The notes under the pieces are model-generated. The model saw only the letters and a program-made list of their open reading frames with translations. It was not told the DNA's origin and searched no databases. Position numbers and translations under genes: made by a program. A stretch of DNA of 12,807 nt from Nitrospira lenta (GTDB lineage Bacteria > Nitrospirota > Nitrospiria > Nitrospirales > Nitrospiraceae), in contig CAMDRK010000041.1 in assembly GCA_945906715.1 (NCBI GenBank), positions 1 to 12,807 of the forward strand. The letters are read 5' to 3'. Shown here in pieces: positions 12,554 through 12,807 of the stretch; position 1 is the first letter of the stretch; every line of letters begins with the position of its first letter.

Positions 12554-12807
12554 TAAGTGGTGGTTGAGCGAATGCGTTCGATAATCGACGTGCTGGAAAC
12601 GCCTGGAACCAACGGAATGGTACGGACGACTCCGCCGCGTGCCTCCACAATATCGCGGCCGATAATCCGCTCCACCGCCCAATCTCCGCCTTTGACGAGG
12701 ACATCCGGCTGCAACGCGGCGATCAGGCTGTGGGGGTCCGGTTCATCGAAGAGGACCACATAATCGACCGAGCCGAGCGCAGCGACCACCTCTGCCCGCT
12801 GCGATTC
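12553..12807 (-). CDS. rfaE2: Partial CDS, C-terminus of heptose-1-phosphate adenylyltransferase (RfaE2/HldE)
   Basis: The last 84 codons of a gene whose start lies beyond the right edge. RfaE2 (or the C-terminal domain of HldE) transfers AMP to D-glycero-beta-D-manno-heptose 1-phosphate, a step in making ADP-heptose for the LPS inner core. Visible signatures are VDYVVLFDEPDP, LIAALQPDVLVKGGDW, GRDIVEARGGVV and the end IPLVPGVSSTSIIERIR. The nucleotidyltransferase HxGH motif is in the missing part. Whether this is a stand-alone RfaE2 or a fused HldE cannot be decided here. The TAG stop overlaps the palindromic element by one base. Confidence 0.88.
   Translation of the reverse strand, partial: ESQRAEVVAALGSVDYVVLFDEPDPHSLIAALQPDVLVKGGDWAVERIIGRDIVEARGGVVRTIPLVPGVSSTSIIERIRSTTT

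Noticed and set aside
12369..12704. Minus-strand open frame of 111 codons across the palindromic element and rfaE2
   Set aside because: It is out of frame with the conserved rfaE2 C-terminus and otherwise translates the repeat; not a gene.

Overview
The window reads as an ordinary chromosomal stretch of a diderm (LPS-making) bacterium. Evidence for this is a lipoprotein parvulin, a SurA-like periplasmic chaperone, MtgA, MurJ and the 3' end of a heptose-adenylyltransferase gene. The base composition is moderately GC-rich. The frequent GTG/TTG starts, the mfd-parvulin-parvulin order and the style of the intergenic repeats fit genus Nitrospira (Nitrospirota); this assignment is inference from memory, not a search result.

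Layout. 1-87 (-): the first 29 codons of a gene running off the left edge, probably an IS5-type transposase, with its ribosome-binding site inside a small hairpin. 146-466 (-): a 106-aa protein of unknown function, divergent from the next block. 609-3295 (+): murJ (lipid II flippase), ogt (O6-methylguanine-DNA methyltransferase) and dtd (D-aminoacyl-tRNA deacylase), the last two 3 nt apart. 3296-3537: intergenic, with a long inverted repeat built on a 9-bp periodicity. 3538-5416 (+): a tightly overlapping trio (unknown conserved protein, Ntn-hydrolase of the isoaspartyl peptidase/asparaginase family, VOC metalloprotein). 5389-6234 (-): mtgA, overlapping the VOC gene tail to tail. 6293-6895 (+): engB/ysxC GTPase, divergent from mtgA. 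6819-12338 (-): mfd, a parvulin lipoprotein and a SurA-like parvulin, whose last gene overlaps engB by 77 nt. 12553-12807 (-): the C-terminal part of rfaE2/hldE.

Functional themes are cell-envelope building (MurJ, MtgA, RfaE2, two outer-membrane-protein foldases), DNA repair (Ogt, Mfd) and translation quality control or ribosome assembly (Dtd, EngB). I see no defence system, CRISPR array, tRNA or rRNA. The non-routine content is mainly structural DNA. The clearest case is a 126-bp element at 12428-12553 that is symmetric about its exact centre. Others are the 3303-3360 inverted repeat, the GAGGCGAG/CTCGCCTC segment between murJ and ogt, and a hexanucleotide repeat coding the charged tail of MtgA.

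Several starts differ from the longest open frame. I placed murJ at 609, ogt at GTG 2327, the unknown protein at 3538, the VOC gene at 4985 and mtgA at 6234.
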